From Pirellulaceae bacterium (GTDB lineage: Bacteria; Planctomycetota; Planctomycetia; Pirellulales; Pirellulaceae), in NCBI GenBank assembly GCA_023382975.1, contig JAHDXO010000028.1, positions 1-64,000 of the forward strand: DNA of 64,000 nt, read 5' to 3'. Both the position numbers and the translations under genes were made by a program. Shown here piece by piece: positions 42,531-53,131 of the stretch. Within the stretch, counting starts at the first letter, position 1; each line of letters starts with the position of its first letter. A model generated the notes under the pieces. The model had not been told where the DNA came from, did not search any database, and saw nothing but the letters and a program-made list of their open reading frames with translations.

Positions 42531-44921
42531 ATGATGAAAAACCCTTTGGCCTACTGTCTGCTGACCGCTTGCTTGACCGCGGCCAATTCGCGGGCCGCCG
42601 ACGTTTCGTTGACCGTGGACCCGGACCGCGTGATCAATCGAGTCGATGAGAAAGTCTACGGTCAATTCCTCGAACACATCTACCACTCGTGCAACGGCGG
42701 GTTATGGGGCGAGTTGGTTTGGGATCGCAGCTTCGAGGGGGGCGGCGCCGGTGTGGCTTGGTCGCGGCAAGACGGTTGGATCGCGCAGGAAGGTTCGGCG
42801 GCGGATGTGCGTCTGCTGTTCGGGGATCCCCAATGGACTGATTACGAATTCACGGTCGAAGCCCGCAAGACGGGCGGCGACGAAGGGTTCTTGATTCTTG
42901 TCCGGGCGTTGAACGGCAGGGAGTTCTACTGGGCCAATTTCGGCGGCTGGGGGAATGTCGGTCATGCGCTGGAGCGAGGGATCAGGGGCCAGCAGCGTTG
43001 GGGCGCGGTTACGCCGCGGCGCAACGGCCAGATCGAGACCGGACGCTGGTATCGCGTGCGTGCCCGTTGCGAAGGGCCGCGCGTCCAGTTTTGGCTCGAC
43101 GACGAACTCGTGATCGACTATACCGACGACGGTCCCGGTCCGGCTCGCGGCCGAGCCGGCGTGGGCACCTGGTCGACGCAGGCTCAGTTTCGGAACTTCA
43201 AGGTGGCGTCGCTGGACGGGAAACTGCTGCACGAGGGACTGCCACCGCTGCCGGAGCAGACCACGGGAGTAGCACCAGGTTGGCGGACGCTGGGCAACGC
43301 GAAAGTTGCCGCCTCGACCGACAGTCCGCTGAACGGGGCGCTCTGCCGCCGAGTGGAAACGGACGGAGCGTGGGGCGGATTGGCGCAGCGGCCGCTGAGT
43401 ATCCGGGCCGGCGAGGTGTATCGCGGCTCGGTCTGGGCACGCGGCCAAGCCGCCGGCGGGCTTGCTGTGCGCTTGGTTGCCGGCGACAAGATCCTGGCCG
43501 AGCAGACCATTGCGGCGCCGTCGCCGGATTGGCATGAGTTCCCGGTCGAGTTGCAGCCCACGGCGGCCTCGGATGATGCGGAACTGCAGATCGGCGTGCG
43601 AGGACCGGGCACGGTCTGGCTGGATCAAGTGAGCCTGATGCCCGAGTCGTGGAGACAGGCCGGCGGCTTTCGACCCGACTTGCTGCAAGCCATCGCCGAG
43701 TTGCGACCACCGGTCATTCGTTGGCCGGGCGGCTGTTTTGCTTCGCCTTATCGTTGGAAGGACGGCATCGGGCCGCAGCACCGGCGCGGTCCGCACCCGA
43801 AGAACATGTGGGACGACAAGGAAGTGAATTCCTTCGGCACCGACGAGTTCATCGCCATGTGCCGCCGCGTCGGCGCCGAGCCCCTGATCGTCATCAATAT
43901 CGGCACGCCCGAGTGGAACCGTGATGTTCTGGACAACGACTTCTTGCAGGAAGCTCTCGATTGGATCGAGTACTGCAACGGGCCGGCCGATTCGAAGTGG
44001 GGCCAAGTCCGCGCCGCCAACGGCCATCCCGAACCGTACCGCGTCAAGTACTGGGAGATCGACAACGAAACCTGGCACCAGGGGGCGGAGACGTATGCCG
44101 AGTGGGTCAATCGGTTCGCCCCGGCGATGCGCAAGGCCGATCCGTCGATCAAGCTGGCGGCCTGTGGCAGTGCCGGCTACGGCGACGGCGGCAACGGTCT
44201 GGCTTGGAACCGCGTTCTGATCGAACGCTGTGCGGACCAGATCGACTACCTGAGCATCCACCATTACGAGAACCCGAACCGCTATGCCGACGGACCACGG
44301 GCCTACGAGCAGTTCTTCCGCAGGACGGGCGACTTGATCGCCAGTTCGAAGAATCCCGGGCTGAAGATTTACGTTTCGGAGTGGAACGCGCAGAGCACGG
44401 ACTGGCGGACAGGCCTGTATTGCGGCGGTCTGCTGAACGCCTTCGAACGGTGCGGCGACGTGTTGGAGATCGGCGGCCCGGCGCTGTTTCTCCGCCACGT
44501 CTCGGCGACTGCGTGGGACAATGCCTTCGTCAACTTCGACCATCGGACCTGGTTCCCGGCGCCGAACTACGTGGTCATGAAGCTGTGGCGCGAGCACTAC
44601 GCCCCGCACCGGATTGCCTTGGAGGGCCCGACGGACCCGCTGAACGCCGTGGCGACCAAGTCGGAAGACGGCAAGTCGCTGGTGATCAAGGCAGTCAATC
44701 CTTCGGACGAGGCCGTGCCGGTGCGAGTGAAGTTGGCGAGCGGCACACCGGGAAAGGCAATGCTGCACTTGATCGCCCCCGGCGACCTAGCGGCCCGCAA
44801 CACGTTGGAAGCCCGCGACGTCGTTCAGGCCCGTTCGGTCCGCGTGGAACCGGACGGCGCCACACTCCGCTTTACTCTGCCACCGATCTCCTGCGGCGTG
44901 CTGGAGATTATCAGCGATTAG
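42531..44921 (+). CDS. Alpha-L-arabinofuranosidase, GH51, with inserted LamG/DUF1080-like module
   Basis: 796 aa, longer than typical GH51 (about 500-650). Signal peptide to about residue 22, then [21 protein letters not shown] concanavalin-like insert spans about 75-225 ([38 protein letters not shown]). A CBM-like part follows at about 250-375 ([20 protein letters not shown]), and the GH51 barrel from about 385: [18 protein letters not shown], acid/base Glu in YWEIDNETW and nucleophile Glu in [12 protein letters not shown] at 42531 has GAGGAA upstream. Cleaves arabinofuranosyl side chains from glycans. Confidence 0.9.
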   Translation: MMKNPLAYCLLTACLTAANSRAADVSLTVDPDRVINRVDEKVYGQFLEHIYHSCNGGLWGELVWDRSFEGGGAGVAWSRQDGWIAQEGSAADVRLLFGDPQWTDYEFTVEARKTGGDEGFLILVRALNGREFYWANFGGWGNVGHALERGIRGQQRWGAVTPRRNGQIETGRWYRVRARCEGPRVQFWLDDELVIDYTDDGPGPARGRAGVGTWSTQAQFRNFKVASLDGKLLHEGLPPLPEQTTGVAPGWRTLGNAKVAASTDSPLNGALCRRVETDGAWGGLAQRPLSIRAGEVYRGSVWARGQAAGGLAVRLVAGDKILAEQTIAAPSPDWHEFPVELQPTAASDDAELQIGVRGPGTVWLDQVSLMPESWRQAGGFRPDLLQAIAELRPPVIRWPGGCFASPYRWKDGIGPQHRRGPHPKNMWDDKEVNSFGTDEFIAMCRRVGAEPLIVINIGTPEWNRDVLDNDFLQEALDWIEYCNGPADSKWGQVRAANGHPEPYRVKYWEIDNETWHQGAETYAEWVNRFAPAMRKADPSIKLAACGSAGYGDGGNGLAWNRVLIERCADQIDYLSIHHYENPNRYADGPRAYEQFFRRTGDLIASSKNPGLKIYVSEWNAQSTDWRTGLYCGGLLNAFERCGDVLEIGGPALFLRHVSATAWDNAFVNFDHRTWFPAPNYVVMKLWREHYAPHRIALEGPTDPLNAVATKSEDGKSLVIKAVNPSDEAVPVRVKLASGTPGKAMLHLIAPGDLAARNTLEARDVVQARSVRVEPDGATLRFTLPPISCGVLEIISD

Positions 44922-45007
44922 ATCGGTACGCCACCACGTGGCGCAGGCTGCCAGTCTGTGACATTCATTCGAACCACTGCGGATCGCCAACCGAAGGGAA
45001 CAGCACC

Positions 45008-47794
45008 ATGAAATGCGCAAACATCGCACTGGCCGCGATGGCCGCCTGGGTAATCGCCATCGAAGTTGTCGGGGCCGCGGAAGTCGTCCCACCGGCGGAA
45101 CCGATGAGCGTCTGGTTCACCAGCCCCGCCCGGTCATTCCACGAATCCTGTCCCCTGGGCAACGGACGATTGGGAGCGATGGATTTCGGCGGCGTCGGTC
45201 GCCAACGCATCGTGCTGAACGAATCGTCGCTCTGGTCTGGCGGCCCCTACGACGGCAACCGGTACGACGCGCACGAGTGTCTGCCTGAAGTGCGCGAGAA
45301 GTTGTTCGCCGGCGACATCTCCGCTGCCGGAGCGGTTCTCAGCAGGAGCTTTCGCTACGCGGACGACGTCCGTGGCTGGGGCGACGTCAACCAATTCGGC
45401 TGCTACCAGACGCTGGGCGATTTGATCGTCGATTTCGACAACGGCCCAGAGCCAAAACTCTCGTCCCCCAGCGGACACGGGCCCGGCGACGGCAAGACGA
45501 TCGAGAACACGGTGGACGGCAACCTGGGCTCGAAGTGGTGCGTCAACAACGGAGACGCGCCCGTGGTCTGGCAGATGCAATTTGCCGAGCCGCAGACGGT
45601 CAACGCTTACTCGTTCACCAGCGGCGACGACGTGCCGGAACGCGACCCTCGCTCGTGGGTGCTCGAGGGTTCGGCCGATGGCCGAGTCTGGAACGAAGTC
45701 GATCGGCATGCCCTGGACAAACCGTTCGAAAACCGACGCCAGACGAAGACGTTCGAGTTGGCTCATCCCGCGGCGTTCCGCTTCTACCGATTCACGTTCG
45801 CGCCGCGGCCGATCGGCAGCTTCCAGGTCGCCGAGATCAGTCTGGCCGGCACCGTCAAGCCGCCGCCGGTGATCGGCGATGGCTACCGCCGCGATCTCGA
45901 TCTGATGCAAGGCGTGGCGCACACGCGGTATCAGCGAACAGGCGTGACGTACACCCGCGACCTGTTGGTGTCCAAGCCCGACGAGGTAATCGCACTGCGT
46001 TTGAAGGCCGACAAACCCGGATCGTTGACATTCACTGCCGCGTTGGTGCGGCAACACGACGCGACAACTCGCGCCGAACAAGACCCGCGTTCGGCGCCCG
46101 CGGGCCACGGGGGCTTGCATGTGCTGGAAGGCCAACTGCCGTTCAACAAGCCCGGCGGGGGCGGAGAAGGCATGCGGTTCACGGCTCTGCTGGGGGCACG
46201 GGTCCAAGGTGGCACGGTCACCGCCACGGACGAGGGCCTGGTTGTTGCCGGAGCCGACGAGGTGATGCTGATCGTGTCGGCCGGTACCGACTGGCAGAAC
46301 CCGGAGTTCGCCGAATTGGCTCGGCAACGGCTCGACGCGGCGCTGGCCAAACCGTTCGAGGCGATTCGGGAGGCGGCGGTGGCCGACCACCGCCAGTTCA
46401 TGGACCGCTGCCAATTGACGCTGCCCGAGGGACCGAACTCCCATCTGCCCACGCCCGAGCGGGTGAAGCGGGCGGAGCAGGAGTGCGATCCGGCACTGGC
46501 GGCGTTGTACTTCCAGTTTGGGCGACATCTGGTGGTCAGCGCCTCGCGGCCCGATTCGCCCTTGCCGACCAACTTGCAGGGCATCTGGGCCGAGGAGTAT
46601 TCGACGCCCTGGCGAGGCGACTTTCACAGCAACATCAATCTGCAGATGAACTACTGGCCGGTCGAACCGGGGAACCTGTCCGACTGCCACCTGCCCCTAC
46701 TGCGGTTCATCCGGAATGTGGCCAGGGAAGGCGAGAAGACGGCCAAGGCGTATTTCAACGCGCCAGGCTGGATGGCGAACCACACGCAGAATCCGTGGTA
46801 CGACACGGCGCCGAGTTATTTACCCGCCTGTATCGGTCCGACGTGCGGCGCGTGGCTCGCCCAACATGTCTGGCTGCATTACGCGTTTACACTGGACGAG
46901 GCGTTCCTGCGGGAATACTACCCCGTGCTGCGTGGCGCCAGCCAGTTCATGCAGGCCGTGTTGGTCGAGGATCCGCGGACGCATCAACTGGTCGTCGTGC
47001 CCTCGAATTCGCCGGAGAACAGCTACGCCTACACCGATCGGAACGGCAAGCGACAGACGACCGCGCTGTGCATCGGCGCGACGTTCGATCAGCAGATCGC
47101 TCGCGATCTGCTGAAGAACACGGCCGCCGCGGCGCGCATTTTGGGGATCGACGAGGAGTTCGCCCGCGATCTGGACGCGACGCGGGCCAAGCTGGCTCCG
47201 ACCCGCGTCAACGCCGACGGCCGAATCATGGAATGGCAGGAGGACTTCGAGGAGACCGAAATCCATCACCGACACGTTTCGCACCTGTGGGGCCTGTCCC
47301 CCGGTAGCGAGATCAACCCCGGCACGCCCGAGTTGTATCGAGGCGCACTCTTGTCGCTGGAGCGGCGCGGCGATGCCTCGACCGGCTGGAGCATGGCCTG
47401 GAAGGCGAATTTCTGGGCTCGTCTGCACGACGGAGACCGCGCGGAGAAACTGCTTTCCATGTTGATCGGCCGGGGGGCGCCCAACCTGTTCTGTTTGCAC
47501 CCCCCGTTTCAGATCGACGGTAATTACGGCGGTTGCTCGGCCGTGGCCGAAATGCTGCTGCAAAGCCAGGAAACTGCTGCCGACGGCCAGCCGATTCTCG
47601 AGTTGCTGCCCGCCTTGCCATCATCCTGGCTCACTGGTCACGTTCGCGGCCTCCGCGCCCGCGGCGGGTTTGCAGTGGATATCCAGTGGAAAGACGGTTT
47701 GGTGACCGAATACCGTATCACGTCCGCCGAACCGCGGCTGGTACAACTCCGGATCAACGGCCAAGACAAGCAGATTCGTTCCGAACGACACTGA
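45008..47794 (+). CDS. Alpha-1,2-L-fucosidase, GH95, with inserted F5/8-type C domain
   Basis: 928 aa. Signal peptide [20 protein letters not shown]-terminal GH95 beta domain ([33 protein letters not shown]), then an F5/8 type C-like insert at about 160-280 ([20 protein letters not shown]), and the catalytic alpha/alpha barrel after about 480: [26 protein letters not shown] (Asn base set), [12 protein letters not shown] (acid Glu) and [16 protein letters not shown] (Asp). It uses an inverting mechanism on 2-linked fucose. AAGGGAA precedes the ATG, 86 bases after the GH51 gene. Its last codons lie in a direct repeat also found at 48916. Confidence 0.92.
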   Translation: MKCANIALAAMAAWVIAIEVVGAAEVVPPAEPMSVWFTSPARSFHESCPLGNGRLGAMDFGGVGRQRIVLNESSLWSGGPYDGNRYDAHECLPEVREKLFAGDISAAGAVLSRSFRYADDVRGWGDVNQFGCYQTLGDLIVDFDNGPEPKLSSPSGHGPGDGKTIENTVDGNLGSKWCVNNGDAPVVWQMQFAEPQTVNAYSFTSGDDVPERDPRSWVLEGSADGRVWNEVDRHALDKPFENRRQTKTFELAHPAAFRFYRFTFAPRPIGSFQVAEISLAGTVKPPPVIGDGYRRDLDLMQGVAHTRYQRTGVTYTRDLLVSKPDEVIALRLKADKPGSLTFTAALVRQHDATTRAEQDPRSAPAGHGGLHVLEGQLPFNKPGGGGEGMRFTALLGARVQGGTVTATDEGLVVAGADEVMLIVSAGTDWQNPEFAELARQRLDAALAKPFEAIREAAVADHRQFMDRCQLTLPEGPNSHLPTPERVKRAEQECDPALAALYFQFGRHLVVSASRPDSPLPTNLQGIWAEEYSTPWRGDFHSNINLQMNYWPVEPGNLSDCHLPLLRFIRNVAREGEKTAKAYFNAPGWMANHTQNPWYDTAPSYLPACIGPTCGAWLAQHVWLHYAFTLDEAFLREYYPVLRGASQFMQAVLVEDPRTHQLVVVPSNSPENSYAYTDRNGKRQTTALCIGATFDQQIARDLLKNTAAAARILGIDEEFARDLDATRAKLAPTRVNADGRIMEWQEDFEETEIHHRHVSHLWGLSPGSEINPGTPELYRGALLSLERRGDASTGWSMAWKANFWARLHDGDRAEKLLSMLIGRGAPNLFCLHPPFQIDGNYGGCSAVAEMLLQSQETAADGQPILELLPALPSSWLTGHVRGLRARGGFAVDIQWKDGLVTEYRITSAEPRLVQLRINGQDKQIRSERH

Positions 47795-47854
47795 GTCAGC
47801 CCCGAAACACGAGCGAACCCGACGCATGAATCCAAAACGCATCTGCATCGCGTT
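47740..47854 (+). repeat. Direct repeat, copy A (GH95 tail and TIR-gene start)
   Basis: 115 bases that match 48916-49030 closely: the GH95 C-terminus [12 protein letters not shown] with its stop, the short intergenic piece and an initiation segment reading MNPKR-I/F-x-IA. Copy A leads into sequence that no longer codes for the TIR protein, while copy B starts the intact TIR-STAND gene. It brackets the HEPN pair. Confidence 0.85.
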
Positions 47855-48314
47855 GTCTATTGCTTGTGACAGTCGCGAGGTTCGTCATCGGGTGCGTCGC
47901 TGCACATAGGCGGATATACCAACGCGGACTTGTTCCTTCGTTGGCGTTTGCGAGCATTCCAAAAGCCCTTCGGATCTCGTGAGCCGTTTCGACGGATAAC
48001 CTTGCAAAGGACTGCGTCCCGGCACTGGCGCGACCGAGTTGATAGTCGGCTTGGTTTCGCGCTGAATGAAGATCACTCAAGAGGGATGCGGCCGTACATG
48101 CGGATGGCTGGTTGGAACCGTTGAGATGGTGTTGCACAAAGACATGCACGTTCGCCGTGCGCGGTGCCGCAAACCCTAGTTCCGCAAGGAACGCTGTGGC
48201 CAAGTGAAACGCGCCGTAGTAGGCTCGGCTCACAGCCGTGCGATAGGTTGCTTCATCCGCATTGGCGTTCGCGGCGAGTTTGCCGGCTAACGAAAGAAGA
48301 TCGTCGGGATTCAT
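47796..48314 (-). CDS. HEPN-domain protein (candidate RNase toxin)
   Basis: 172 aa from the ATG at 48314. Helical HEPN fold at about 5-115 with the diagnostic R-x6-H motif in SRAYYGAFHLATAFL, which in active HEPN proteins forms a metal-independent RNase site. The C-terminal ~40 residues run into direct repeat A and may be acquired rather than native. ATGA overlap with the stop of the upstream partner gene shows translational coupling. Either an RNase toxin with its partner as antidote, or part of an abortive-infection module. Confidence 0.8.
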   Translation of the reverse strand: MNPDDLLSLAGKLAANANADEATYRTAVSRAYYGAFHLATAFLAELGFAAPRTANVHVFVQHHLNGSNQPSACTAASLLSDLHSARNQADYQLGRASAGTQSFARLSVETAHEIRRAFGMLANANEGTSPRWYIRLCAATHPMTNLATVTSNRQRDADAFWIHASGSLVFRG

Positions 48315-48646
48315 CAGCGTGGATTGATCGAGAGGCGGAGCTTTCCAAACATGCTTGGCGACAGGGCACGAATACGCTCGTGCCATTCGCACCGCCGGCG
48401 TACCGCCTCGCCAATGTCCCTCGTGGACTCGACACTGATCACGACGTAGGTGTCATCGGGGTATTCCGGGTCGGATTCCTCGTCGAAAGAAAACGGTCCC
48501 GGAAACAACTCTTGCGTAATCTGTCTCACATCGGACATCACCGCAGACAGGCTGTCGGGCGACACGGGGCGACACGTCCCGATTTCCAATCGCTGTTCCA
48601 ACGCATCGATGCGTTCTGCGAGTGTATCGAGAGTTATTCCGGTCAT
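48314..48646 (-). CDS. Partner of the HEPN protein, unknown family
   Basis: 110 aa from the ATG at 48646 (AGGGAAC upstream). Helical start [14 protein letters not shown], a short linker, then a mixed region [40 protein letters not shown]. It lacks the GSxARG...DxD signature of MNT nucleotidyltransferases, the usual HEPN partner, so it is a different partner type. Stop and next start overlap as ATGA. I remember similar small proteins beside HEPN genes in planctomycetes; the antitoxin role is inferred. Confidence 0.6.
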   Translation of the reverse strand: MTGITLDTLAERIDALEQRLEIGTCRPVSPDSLSAVMSDVRQITQELFPGPFSFDEESDPEYPDDTYVVISVESTRDIGEAVRRRCEWHERIRALSPSMFGKLRLSINPR

Positions 48647-48884
48647 AGGTTCCCTTCGTTGGCGAAGCAGTTCTCTCTTGGATTTTGAGATCAACACTTA
48701 CACGACAATATACCTCCGACCGATCGCAAACAAGCTGGGGAATCGGAACTCTCGCCTCGATCTTTCCCCGGTTCGAGTCGCCGTGGCCGTTCGACGACTC
48801 GCATCGCACCACATCGTCAACTCGTCGAGGCCGAAACGGATTCTTCCAAACGCATGCGCCAACGCTATTTACGGCTTCGTCCCG

Positions 48885-49001
48885 CTCACCATATTGCGTC
48901 GAACGAATGTTGCCGGGTACAAATCAGAGTCAACGGCCAGGACAAGCAGATTCGGTCCGAACGACACTGAGTCAGCCCCGAAAACCCAGCGGACCCGACG
49001 C
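48885..49001 (+). pseudogene. Decayed GH95 C-terminus in front of the TIR-STAND gene
   Basis: In one frame the segment reads [20 protein letters not shown] then IRSERH and a stop, aligned with the true GH95 end ([20 protein letters not shown]...). It is directly followed by the TIR gene start. The rest of 48647-48884 holds no recognised gene. Confidence 0.8.
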
Positions 49002-49030
49002 ATGAATCCCAAACGCTTCCGCATCGCGTT
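48916..49030 (+). repeat. Direct repeat, copy B (GH95 tail remnant and TIR-gene start)
   Basis: Matches copy A (47740-47854) over 115 bases with about 15% change, including INGQDKQ-type codons, the GAGTCAGCCCCGAAA intergenic block and the MNPKR start. This copy is the functional junction with the TIR-STAND gene. Confidence 0.85.
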
Positions 49031-51422
49031 CTCCTTTGCCAGCGAAAGGCGTAGTTTCGTCGCCAAGGTTGCCGAAGTTCTGGCACGGCGTTTCAGCCAA
49101 GCGGACGTCCTGTACGACAAATTCCACGAGGCCGAGTTCGCTCGCCGCAATCTGGGAATCTACCTGCCCGAGTTGTACCGCGAACATTCCGAACTGATCG
49201 TGGTCGTCGTCTGCCCGGATTACGACGCGAAGCAATGGACCGGTCTGGAATGGACGGCCATCCACGACCTGCTCAGCAATCGCAGGGATGCCGACGTCAT
49301 GCTCTGCCGCTTCGAGCATGCCACGGTCCAAGGGCTGTACTCGACAGCGGGTTTTGTAGAACTCGACGACAAGACGCCCGAGCAGGCCGCGACGCTGATC
49401 CTCGAACGCTTGGCCATCAACCAGGGCCGTCCTAAGGATCATTACCTTCCTCTGCCGTCCGAGGAAGACACCGTCCGCGCCACGGCGACGACCTACAATC
49501 TTCCTCGCATTCCGCCCTTCTTCGGTCGAGAGGACCAACTTAAGCGGATCGCCGAGGCCTTGGATCCGATCGAACGCACTTGGGGAGTTCTGATCGACGG
49601 ACCCGGCGGCATGGGGAAGACGGCGCTCGCCATTCGCGCGGCCGAACTGACTCCGCCCGGCCAGTTCAAACGCACGTTGTTCGTCTCCGCCAAGCAGCGC
49701 GAGCTGGGCGATGGGGGCGAACGCGAGTTGACGGGCTTCGTCGTCGGCAACTATCTGGCGATGCTCAACGAAATCGCCGGTCTGATCGGCCAGCCCGAGA
49801 TCGCGAAATCTGCCGAGACGGACCGGGCGCGGCTGTTGTTGGCGGCGCTCGCCCCCGAGCGAGTCCTGCTGATCCTCGACAACCTCGAATCTTTTTCCAA
49901 GGAAGACCGCGGCCAGTTGTTTAACTTTGTCCGGCGGCTGCCGCCTGGGTGCAAGGCGTTGCTCACCAGTCGCCTCCGCATCGGCGACAGCGGCGATCTG
50001 CTCGTTCTGGAGAAACTCGACCAGTCGGCGGCGCTGGAGTGTCTTGAGGAAATCGCCCGGCACAATCCGCTCCTGCGCAAGACGGCCGAGTTGGACCGCA
50101 TCCGCCTGTACGAGCGCACCGACGGGCGGCCACTCGTCTTGCGCTGGGTAGCCGGCCAACTGGGTCGCGGCCGTTGCCGCACCCTGGACGACGCCTTGCG
50201 TTTCTTGCACAGCGCTCCGGATAACAATGACCCACTGGAGTTCATCTTTGGCGATCTGCTGGACGACTTCAGCCCACAGGAAACGCGAGTCCTGGGCGCG
50301 CTCACCTATTTCAGCCTGCCGGTCGAGGTGAAGTTCATCGCCCAGTTGGCAGACTTGGCCGAGTTGGATGCCGAGGACGCGTTGAAGACCCTGGCCAACC
50401 GCTCGCTGGTCCAGCCAGACCAGGAGGAGCGTCGCTTCACCCTGCTGCCGATGGTCGCCGTCTTCTTTCGGCGTGCCCGTCCCGAGGTCGTTGCGGAAAC
50501 CGGCATTCGTCTGGAAAATCGCGCCTACGCCTTGATTGTGGAGAACGGCTACCGAAAGCACGAGCGTTTTCCGGTGCTCGATGCCGCGTGGCCCACCGTG
50601 GCTCCCGCCTTGCCGCTGTTTCTTGCCGGGCCGAACGAGCGACTCCAGCGAGTGTGTGCCGCCCTTCAGCATTTTCTCGACTTCACGGGCCGCTGGGATG
50701 AACGGCTGTCGCTGAGCGAGCAGGCGGAAGCTCGGGCCGTGGCGGTTGGGGATCACAAGAATGCGGGCTGGCGGGCGTACAACGCTGGCTGGGTTCCCTA
50801 TTTGCGAAACCAAGCCGACGCGGTGCTGGCGTGGGCCGACCGCGCGGCAGCTCACTGGCAGACTGCCCATGCCGGTGCTCGCGAGCGCGCCTTTGCCATC
50901 CAACTGCGCGGCATCGCCCACCAGTTGAAGAAGGATTACCCCGCCGCCGTCGCGGCCTTCCGAGAAGTGCTCGAACTGCATCGCAGCCTGTCGGCCAGGA
51001 GCGTAGGGGTGGCGATCGCCCTGAACGATCTCGCCGATGCCGAGCAGGACTCGGGCGATTTCGCGGCCGCGGAGCGGGACTACCGCGAGGCCCTGCAAGT
51101 GGCCCGTGAGGTGAACTACGCCGAGGGCGTCGCCTTTATCACCGGCAATCTCGCGGAACTTGCGCTGGAGCGTGAGGACTGGCCAAGTGCCGAGACCCTG
51201 GCCCGCGAAGCCCTGCCATTGTCCGAAAACGTGGGCCGCCAGGAACTGGTGTCCCATGACTGCTGGGTGCTGGCCAAAGCACTTGCCCGGCAGGGGAAGG
51301 CGGACCAAGGTCTGCCCCACGCCCGGCGCGCGGTGGACATCATCACCCGGCTCGGGTCGCCGGATTTGGAGGACGCCCGCGCCGCGCTGCGGGAATGCGA
51401 AGAGAAGCAAGGCGGATCATGA
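49002..51422 (+). CDS. TIR / NB-ARC / TPR STAND protein (candidate antiphage NLR)
   Basis: 806 aa. TIR-like domain at 5-140 ([40 protein letters not shown] with the candidate catalytic Glu). The ATPase has Walker [12 protein letters not shown] near 200, Walker [11 protein letters not shown] near 287 and the sensor-like segment ALLTSRLR. A winged-helix part ([20 protein letters not shown]) follows, then TPR-like repeats at about 560-800 ([40 protein letters not shown]). The architecture is that of STAND defence proteins: TPRs sense a phage or stress signal, the NTPase oligomerises, and TIR destroys NAD+. The target is unknown. Confidence 0.88.
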   Translation: MNPKRFRIAFSFASERRSFVAKVAEVLARRFSQADVLYDKFHEAEFARRNLGIYLPELYREHSELIVVVVCPDYDAKQWTGLEWTAIHDLLSNRRDADVMLCRFEHATVQGLYSTAGFVELDDKTPEQAATLILERLAINQGRPKDHYLPLPSEEDTVRATATTYNLPRIPPFFGREDQLKRIAEALDPIERTWGVLIDGPGGMGKTALAIRAAELTPPGQFKRTLFVSAKQRELGDGGERELTGFVVGNYLAMLNEIAGLIGQPEIAKSAETDRARLLLAALAPERVLLILDNLESFSKEDRGQLFNFVRRLPPGCKALLTSRLRIGDSGDLLVLEKLDQSAALECLEEIARHNPLLRKTAELDRIRLYERTDGRPLVLRWVAGQLGRGRCRTLDDALRFLHSAPDNNDPLEFIFGDLLDDFSPQETRVLGALTYFSLPVEVKFIAQLADLAELDAEDALKTLANRSLVQPDQEERRFTLLPMVAVFFRRARPEVVAETGIRLENRAYALIVENGYRKHERFPVLDAAWPTVAPALPLFLAGPNERLQRVCAALQHFLDFTGRWDERLSLSEQAEARAVAVGDHKNAGWRAYNAGWVPYLRNQADAVLAWADRAAAHWQTAHAGARERAFAIQLRGIAHQLKKDYPAAVAAFREVLELHRSLSARSVGVAIALNDLADAEQDSGDFAAAERDYREALQVAREVNYAEGVAFITGNLAELALEREDWPSAETLAREALPLSENVGRQELVSHDCWVLAKALARQGKADQGLPHARRAVDIITRLGSPDLEDARAALRECEEKQGGS

Positions 51423-51489
51423 CTTTTTGGTTTGGCGGTCTTTCGTCGGCCTGAGGGCAACAGTGCTACTCACAAGTGAGAGAGTTGAG

Positions 51490-51969
51490 ATGTCAAGGAG
51501 CAAACAAGCCATCGGGTTGGTCGTGATTCTGGCCATTTGTTTCTCGGCTGCGGCCGTGGGGTCGGTCGCGACCGCGCCCAACATCCCGACTTGGTACGCC
51601 GCGCTCGCCAAGCCATCGTGGAATCCGCCCAACTGGTTGTTTGGCCCCGTCTGGACAATGCTGTACGTCTGCATGTCCGTGGCGGCATGGCTGGTTTGGC
51701 GGCAAGGCGGACTTCGGCAGGCCCACCGGCCGTTGTCGTTGTTCGCTGTCCAACTGGTGCTGAACGCGGCCTGGTCCTGGCTGTTTTTCGGATTCCAGAT
51801 GCCGGGTGTCGCATTCGTCGAAGTCCTTGTTCTGCTGGCGGCCATCGCGGCGACGACCGTGGCGTTTTGGTCCAGGTCCAAGGCGGCTGGTATGCTGATG
51901 CTGCCGTATTTAGGCTGGGTCGCCTTTGCCAGCGTGTTGAACTTCACGATTTGGCGGCTGAATGCTTGA
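51490..51969 (+). CDS. tspO: TspO/MBR family membrane protein
   Basis: 159 aa, five membrane helices. Family blocks present: GSVATAPNIPTWYAALAKPS, WNPPNWLFGPVWTMLYVCMS, QLVLNAAWSWLFFGFQMPGV, and MLPYLGWVAFASVLNFTIWR (the WxxFAxxLN motif). TspO proteins bind porphyrins and help handle tetrapyrrole or oxidative stress in the outer membrane. GAGAG lies upstream of the ATG. It follows the STAND gene by 67 bases, with no functional link visible. Confidence 0.93.
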   Translation: MSRSKQAIGLVVILAICFSAAAVGSVATAPNIPTWYAALAKPSWNPPNWLFGPVWTMLYVCMSVAAWLVWRQGGLRQAHRPLSLFAVQLVLNAAWSWLFFGFQMPGVAFVEVLVLLAAIAATTVAFWSRSKAAGMLMLPYLGWVAFASVLNFTIWRLNA

Positions 51970-51983
51970 TCAGATCGATTTTG

Positions 51984-52655
51984 GAGCGGAACGTTTCGCA
52001 TGTTCACCTTTGCCATTCGGAGTCATTCAAAGCCCTGTCGCGTGGACTTCAAGACGCTTTGCACCGGGCGGGCGGCGTCCCACACCGCATCCGTAGCGAC
52101 AGCCTGACGGCGGCCGTCAACAATCTGTCGAATGACCGGGAGTTTACGCCGCAGTATCGTTTGCTGCTAACGCATTACGGCGTGCAGGGCCAGCGCATCA
52201 ACCGGCAAAAGCCGCATGAGAACGGTGATGTCGAATCCGCCCACGGCCACTTGAAGACGGCACTGGACCAGTCGCTGCTGCTTCGCGGCAACCGGGACTT
52301 CGACGACGTCCAGCAATACATGGCCTTCGTCGAGCAGTTGGTCGCTCGACGAAACGCTTCGCGGAGCGTGGCCTTCCGGGAAAAATTCGCCATGTTGGGA
52401 CCTCTGCCCGCGCAGCGTCTGAATCCCTTCACGGTTGTTCCGGTGACGGTGAAAAAGGACTGTATTCTGCGGATCGAGAGCAATGCCTACTCGGTGAGCA
52501 GCAAGTACATCGGCTTGGCGATGGAAGTGCATATCGAACAGGACCACCTGGAGCTGTGGTACCGGAACGAATGCCTGGAACGGATGCCGCGCTTGTTTGG
52601 GAAAGGCAAGGAAGCAATCGACTTCCGCCATGTGATCGACTCGCTGATCCGGTAA
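51984..52655 (+). pseudogene. Truncated IS21-family IstA transposase
   Basis: The frame carries the later part of an IstA integrase core and its C-terminal domain: HSESFKALSRGLQDALHRAG, GVPHRIRSDSLTAAVNNLSN, NRQKPHENGDVESAHGHLKT, LDQSLLLRGNRDFDDVQQYM. Expected upstream parts, the HTH and the first catalytic Asp, are missing, and the frame ends at LIR with a stop earlier than the usual tail. No istB follows. A dead IS remnant at the edge of the large surface-protein block. Confidence 0.8.
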
Positions 52656-52779
52656 CCGTTCACGGCTGCGCATCGGAGGTCGGTGGGAGTTCTCGCATTC
52701 AGTGGGGAGTTCGGGCGATGAGGTGAACCGCTTTCGCGCAAACACTCGGGGAATTCTTCGAAACCTCCTTCCGGTGACA

Positions 52780-52905
52780 TCGTCAAGCCGCCGCGGCCCA
52801 AGCCCGATGCGCTCAGATGGCCGCCAACGGTCGTTCCTGTGTCGCCTACGTCCAGAAATACTTCCTGAAATGCCGCAGTGGGCTTCAAGAGAATCCGTGA
52901 CGCGT
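52780..52905 (+). pseudogene. Fragment of a [2Fe-2S]-like small protein gene, copy 1
   Basis: Ends in the reading ARCAQMAANGRSCVAYVQKY then FLKCRSGLQENP and stop, nearly identical to the end of the gene remnant at 60715-60832. Upstream it decays (an indel in the KAKSPEA equivalent). The rest of 52656-53130 shows no further gene. Confidence 0.7.
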
Positions 52906-53131
52906 CCTCAAGAGTTGACCGCACTGACCCTTCTGATTGTGCCCTAGCTTCCGTTGACACACCCATTAATTCAAAAATGCCACCCCCGGATTGACAGGCA
53001 AAGACGCAATCGCTATTTTCACCGACAGGTGCGAATTTTGAGCGACCCGTAATACGTTCCCGCCTGATGACCTCGCCTACGGGAGTGCCCGCCTTCTTCG
53101 CTTTCCGTCCTTTTTCTTCAGGATCACGATG

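Noticed and set aside
42702-44768. 688-codon minus-strand frame opposite GH51
   Set aside because: Mirror of the GH51 gene; no recognisable motif.
48972-51410. 812-codon minus-strand frame opposite the TIR-STAND gene
   Set aside because: Mirror frame; the plus strand has Walker A/B and TIR motifs.
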